From a virus, in IMG/VR virus record IMGVR_UViG_3300031521_000039, positions 1-64,000 of that record: a DNA stretch of 64,000 nucleotides. One strand, 5' to 3'. Numbering within the stretch: position 1 is the stretch's first letter; the number at the start of each line of letters is the position of its first letter. Of the stretch, positions 63,850-64,000 are shown piece by piece. Below the pieces are notes generated by a model that was not told the origin of the DNA, made no database searches, and worked only from the letters and a program-made list of their open reading frames with translations. The translations under genes and the position numbers were made by a program.

Positions 63850-64000
63850 TTATATTTTAATTTCTGTTACTTCATCTTTAATTTCTATTTCCTTACTTCT
63901 GTCAAAATTAAAATGATTGTTTATCCCAATATCACTTTGGAAATAGAATTTTTCATTACAATTATCTGTTAAACATCTTGCTACAAATTCAACATATTTA
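63850..64000 (-). CDS. partial gene, 3' end
   Basis: The frame is open to the right edge of the window and ends EIEIKDEVTEIKI. It contains ARCLTDNCNEKFYFQSDIG, with a possible zinc-binding pair. The start lies outside. Confidence 0.5.
   Translation of the reverse strand, partial: KYVEFVARCLTDNCNEKFYFQSDIGINNHFNFDRSKEIEIKDEVTEIKI

Noticed and set aside
62284-63916. Plus-strand Ser/Leu-rich frames at the right end
   Set aside because: They are opposite the 3D-domain and MCP-like genes, which show clear motifs.
1-64000. tRNA, rRNA, CRISPR array or insertion sequence
   Set aside because: I saw no cloverleaf with CCA end, no rRNA words, no regular repeat-spacer array and no transposase-like protein.
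1-64000. Neurotoxin or C2/C3 toxin genes as in some botulinum phages
   Set aside because: No protein with zinc-protease or ADP-ribosyltransferase motifs was found in the window.

Overview
The window looks like part of a large, very AT-rich tailed-phage genome from a Clostridium-like host, either an extrachromosomal prophage (phage-plasmid) or a large lytic or temperate phage. The evidence is the low GC content, AGGAGG-type ribosome binding sites, two endolysin-type genes with clostridial cell-wall-binding repeats, an anaerobic (class III) ribonucleotide reductase, and a siphovirus-like tail module (tape measure, Dit, endopeptidase tail protein, BppU). No sheath, portal, terminase or capsid gene is visible, so this is only part of the genome. 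No tRNA, rRNA, CRISPR array or neurotoxin gene was seen.

Layout. 0-4.6 kb is a regulatory and accessory zone. It holds a KilA-C antirepressor behind a structured leader with tiny ORFs, a divergent HTH/glycine-zipper repressor, and two loci that look like type I toxin-antitoxin modules. 4.6-16.7 kb is the tail core: a free-standing homing endonuclease, a tail chaperone candidate, a tape measure gene split by a 288-nt ORF-less group I intron, a Dit protein and an endopeptidase tail protein. 16.8-28.5 kb mixes baseplate and fibre genes (BppU, fibre, XkdX) with secreted cargo (a choline-binding-like protein, a cohesin-dockerin protein), lysis genes (papain-like protease plus SPOR, amidase, LL-H-type holin), a winged-helix RepL-like protein and two GIY-YIG proteins. 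28.6-45.1 kb is about 16 kb of receptor-binding and fibre proteins, interrupted by a second homing endonuclease related to the first. 45.1-49 kb holds a ribbon-helix-helix-like gene, a RusA-like resolvase, a tyrosine recombinase next to long inverted repeats, and a BhlA/UviB-type holin.

From 49 kb to the end every gene is on the minus strand. This is the nucleotide-metabolism and replication arm: a possible ThyX relative, ATP-dependent DNA ligase, adenine methyltransferase, a dUTPase with a long N-terminal extension, NrdG, NrdD, a glutaredoxin-like NrdH, a small ferredoxin-thioredoxin-reductase-like protein, a SLOG protein, a 3D-domain secreted protein and a soluble chemoreceptor-like signalling protein. 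Nrd, dUTPase, ThyX-like and ligase together would supply and seal DNA in an anaerobic host.

A short element, AAYAAATTAATAKAA, lies at or just after the stop codon of many genes and always points with transcription on both strands. It is the most widespread unexplained signal here. Function calls come from motif recognition by eye; no database search was run.
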